From NCBI RefSeq assembly GCF_006385705.1, contig NZ_VFRQ01000001.1, positions 372,001 to 436,000 on the forward strand: a stretch of DNA of 64,000 bases. Reading direction: 5' to 3'. Source of the DNA: Pontibacter mangrovi (GTDB taxonomy: Bacteria; Bacteroidota; Bacteroidia; Cytophagales; Hymenobacteraceae). Every line of letters begins with the position of its first letter. Positions within the stretch are counted from its first letter, which is position 1. Positions 61,742 through 64,000 of this stretch are shown here, piece by piece. Below the pieces are notes generated by a model. The model was not told the origin of the DNA and searched no databases. It worked only from the letters and a program-made list of their open reading frames with translations. The position numbers were made by a program, and so were the translations under genes.

Positions 61742-63136
61742 ATGAGCAAAGAGAAACCATCTATACCTAAAGGAACACGCGATTTTGGTCCGGCTGTCGT
61801 GGCCAAGCGAAACTATATTTTTGGCGTCATCAAGCGCACCTTCGAGAGGTTTGGCTACCTGCCGCTCGAAACGCCGGCAATGGAGCAGCTGTCGGTGCTG
61901 ACAGGAAAGTATGGCGATGAAGGTGACCAGCTCATCTTCAAGATTCTGAACTCCGGAGACTTTCTGGCTAAGACAAAACATGAGGATATTGAGCAGGGCT
62001 ACAAACATCTGACACGCAAGATTTCCGAGAAAGCGCTGCGCTACGACCTCACGGTGCCATTTGCACGCTTTGTGGTGATGAACCGTAACGACATCACCTT
62101 CCCTTTTAAAAGATACCAGATACAGCCAGTTTGGCGTGCTGATCGTCCGCAAAAAGGGCGCTACCGCGAGTTTTATCAATGCGACGCCGACGTGGTGGGT
62201 ACAAATTCACTGCTCTGCGAGGCGGAGATCGTGCAGATGATCAACGGCACCCTGACAGACCTCGGCCTGACTGACTTCACTATTAAGATAAACCACCGCG
62301 GCGTGCTGGCTGGCATAGCTGAGGCCATCGGTGAAAAAGGCCGCGAAGGCGAAATCTGCGTTGCCATCGACAAACTGGATAAAATTGGCCGTGAAGGCGT
62401 GCGGAAGGAGCTCCTGGAGCGAGGCATCACAGAAACGGCTGTCGGTAAGTTGGAGCCACTCTACGACCTCAGCGGAAGCAACGAAGAAAAGCTGGCGCAG
62501 CTGCAGCGTATACTTGGAGAGACTGCCGAGGGACAACGCGGCCTGAACGACCTGCGCGAAGTATGGGCCTACCTGCAGGGACTGCAAAGCATGGCCTTAA
62601 CAGCTGAGAACCCGTCAGGGGAGCCACGCCTGATGCTCGATGTCACGCTGGCGCGGGGCCTCTCCTACTACACCGGCTGCATTTTTGAGGTGAAGGTGAA
62701 CAATGTAAGCATGGGCAGCATCAGCGGCGGCGGCCGGTACGATAACCTGACAGGCATGTTTGGCTTGCCGGGAGTCTCTGGCGTCGGCTTCTCCTTCGGC
62801 GTAGACCGCATCTATGATGTGCTGGAGGAGCTGCAGCTCTTTCCGGAAAGCAGCCAACAAAGCACCACAGCCCTTATCGTGCAGTTCGACAAGGCATCGG
62901 AGCAATACGCACTGCCTGTGCTGCAGCAGCTCCGCGATGCCGGCATCAGTGCAGAGCTTTACCCCGAGCCGGCCAAACTAAAGAAGCAAATGGGTTACGC
63001 AGATCAAAAAAGTATACCTTATGTCATTTTAATCGGTTCGGAGGAGATGGCATCTGGCAAACTAAAGCTGCGCGACATGAGGCAAGGTCAGCAGCAGGAC
63101 CTGACAGTAGCGGAAATCATTTCGAAACTCAAATAA
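61742..63136 (+). CDS. hisS: Histidyl-tRNA synthetase
   Basis: Charges tRNA-His. The 464-residue class II enzyme has motif 1 near FERFGYLPLETPAMEQL, motif 2 with FRxQPVWRADRPQKGRYREFYQCD, read here as PVWRADRPQKGRYREFYQCD, the histidine A loops LARGLSYYTGCIFEV and SGGGRYDNLTGMFG, motif 3 GVGFSFGVDRIYDVL and a C-terminal anticodon-binding domain (LPVLQQLRDAGISAELYPE). Start ATG 61742 is 91 bases after the glycosylphosphotransferase. hutH follows four bases later, which couples histidine charging and breakdown genes on one strand. Confidence 0.97.
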   Translation: MSKEKPSIPKGTRDFGPAVVAKRNYIFGVIKRTFERFGYLPLETPAMEQLSVLTGKYGDEGDQLIFKILNSGDFLAKTKHEDIEQGYKHLTRKISEKALRYDLTVPFARFVVMNRNDITFPFKRYQIQPVWRADRPQKGRYREFYQCDADVVGTNSLLCEAEIVQMINGTLTDLGLTDFTIKINHRGVLAGIAEAIGEKGREGEICVAIDKLDKIGREGVRKELLERGITETAVGKLEPLYDLSGSNEEKLAQLQRILGETAEGQRGLNDLREVWAYLQGLQSMALTAENPSGEPRLMLDVTLARGLSYYTGCIFEVKVNNVSMGSISGGGRYDNLTGMFGLPGVSGVGFSFGVDRIYDVLEELQLFPESSQQSTTALIVQFDKASEQYALPVLQQLRDAGISAELYPEPAKLKKQMGYADQKSIPYVILIGSEEMASGKLKLRDMRQGQQQDLTVAEIISKLK

Positions 63137-63140
63137 GCGG

Positions 63141-64000
63141 ATGTCCCAGGAACACCACATTTCCAGTGCCTACCTGACGCTGGAAACGATCGAAACCATA
63201 CTGAAGCAAAAGTATACGCTGGTGCTTTCGGAGGAGGCAACGCAGCGAATTACGCACTGCCACGAGTACCTGCAGCAAAAGATCAGCCACAACAGCCAGA
63301 GCATCTATGGCATCAACACGGGCTTCGGCTCGCTGTATGACAAGAAGATCTCACCTGCTGATCTGGAGCAGCTACAGCGCAACCTGATGATGTCGCATGC
63401 CTGTGGCACCGGCGAGGAAGTGCCGCAGGAGGTGGTGAAGCTGATGCTTCTGCTCAAGATACAGTCGCTCGCCTATGGCCATAGCGGTGTGCAGCTGCAA
63501 ACGGTAAAACGCCTGATAGACTTCTTCAACCGCGATGTGTACCCGGTGGTATACCAGCAGGGCTCTTTGGGAGCCAGCGGCGACCTTGCTCCCCTGGCGC
63601 ACCTATGCCTGCCTTTGCTGGGCCTGGGCGAAGTATACTTTCAGGGAATGAAGCTGGAGAGCCGCCACGTGCTGGAGATGTTCGGCTGGGAACCTGTACC
63701 GCTCAAAGCTAAAGAAGGCCTTGCCCTGCTGAACGGCACACAGTTCATGGGCGCCTATGGCGTTTACACGTTGCTCATGGCCAAGCGCTTGTCAGAACAG
63801 GCTGATTTGGTTGGGGCATTGTCTTTGGATGCTTTTGATGGCAGAGTAGAACCTTTTAACCAACTCATCCATCAGGTACGGCCACATCAGGGGCAACTGA
63901 AAACGGCTGAGGTGCTGCGCAGCCTGCTGCAAGGGAGTCAGTTAGTGGCCCAGGAGAAAAAGCATGTGCAGGACCCCTACTCTTTCCGCTGCATCCCGCA
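63141..64000 (+). CDS. hutH: Histidine ammonia-lyase (3' end outside window)
   Basis: Converts histidine to urocanate and ammonia, the first step of histidine use. ATG at 63141 opens a frame that runs to the window edge (286 codons of about 500). YGINTGFGSLYDKKI and the catalytic GSLGASGDLAPLAHL are present; Ala145-Ser146-Gly147 form the MIO prosthetic group. LNGTQFMGAYGVYTLLMAKR and HPHQGQ-type RPHQGQLKTA agree with the family. Phenylalanine ammonia-lyase is the main alternative, but the motif set favours HutH. The other hut genes may lie beyond the right edge. Confidence 0.94.
   Translation, partial: MSQEHHISSAYLTLETIETILKQKYTLVLSEEATQRITHCHEYLQQKISHNSQSIYGINTGFGSLYDKKISPADLEQLQRNLMMSHACGTGEEVPQEVVKLMLLLKIQSLAYGHSGVQLQTVKRLIDFFNRDVYPVVYQQGSLGASGDLAPLAHLCLPLLGLGEVYFQGMKLESRHVLEMFGWEPVPLKAKEGLALLNGTQFMGAYGVYTLLMAKRLSEQADLVGALSLDAFDGRVEPFNQLIHQVRPHQGQLKTAEVLRSLLQGSQLVAQEKKHVQDPYSFRCIP

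Noticed and set aside
1..64000. AAGTATA/TATACTT read as a -10 promoter box
   Set aside because: It occurs on both strands, deep inside genes and without a partner element, whereas the true promoters here use TTG-N19/20-TAnnTTTG.
1..64000. AAGTATA read as a Chi-type recombination site
   Set aside because: Chi sites are strand-biased along a replichore; here the two orientations are nearly equal in the first 11 kb.

Overview
The window reads as a chromosomal segment of a Bacteroidota bacterium of the order Cytophagales, most like Pontibacter and relatives (Hymenobacteraceae). The grounds are a SusD/RagB-type lipoprotein end, promoters of the Bacteroidota form (TTG, 19-20 bases, TAnnTTTG), and marker neighbourhoods such as ftsX-DUF3098-uppP-truB-ribF, efp-accB-accC and DUF4290-murA. 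No Shine-Dalgarno sequences stand out. The genus is an inference. Most genes are GC-rich; two stretches are clearly AT-rich.

Layout. 1-5 kb: the end of a SusD-like gene, then proline synthesis (proC, proB, proA, all minus) and a TIGR02757 protein. 5-11 kb: efp-accB-accC, a small unknown, a DUF3109 Cys-rich protein and a secreted Sel1/ankyrin protein. 11-18 kb: a UvrD/PcrA helicase, DUF4290, murA with Asp in place of the usual catalytic Cys, a beta-barrel-like protein, an ArsC-like reductase and a lipoprotein. 18-22.4 kb: leuA-leuC-leuD-leuB on the minus strand. 22.5-32 kb: a TPR-like protein, ung, apaG, two methyltransferases, kdsA, a coiled-coil membrane protein and a full-length cyanophycin synthetase. 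32.3-34.6 kb: tRNA-Cys followed by an AT-rich stretch with two intact small genes, two genes broken by an in-frame TAA and a repeated hairpin. 34.6-40.5 kb: rpsA with a structured leader, an HNH endonuclease, an NlpC/P60 peptidase, smpB, a hotdog thioesterase and tsaD. 40.5-52 kb: a 1516-residue TamB-like protein, the ftsX to ribF group, a two-subunit CoA transferase and a GNAT-nitrilase fusion. 52-61.7 kb: a surface polysaccharide locus (Wzz-like, flippase, three glycosyltransferases, polymerase and ligase-like proteins, and the initiating phosphosugar transferase), AT-rich in its middle. 61.7-64 kb: hisS and the start of hutH.

Functional themes. The window joins amino-acid synthesis (Pro, Leu), storage (cyanophycin), envelope building (murA, uppP, kdsA, TamB-like protein, polysaccharide locus), fatty-acid initiation (accB, accC) and translation (efp, rpsA, smpB, hisS, tsaD, truB).

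The most unusual signal is not a gene. The heptamer AAGTATA/TATACTT, and its near form AAGTATG/CATACTT, recurs on both strands, between and inside genes. I count about 20 exact heptamers in the first 11 kb, where roughly 1.3 would be expected by chance. It drops to about one in the AT-rich core of the polysaccharide locus (53.2-59 kb). This looks like a genome-wide iterated DNA word that recently acquired DNA lacks. Other points of note are the three-hairpin rpsA leader, the attC-like hairpins beside tRNA-Cys, and the AT-rich palindromic spacers at 6.4 and 13.4 kb.
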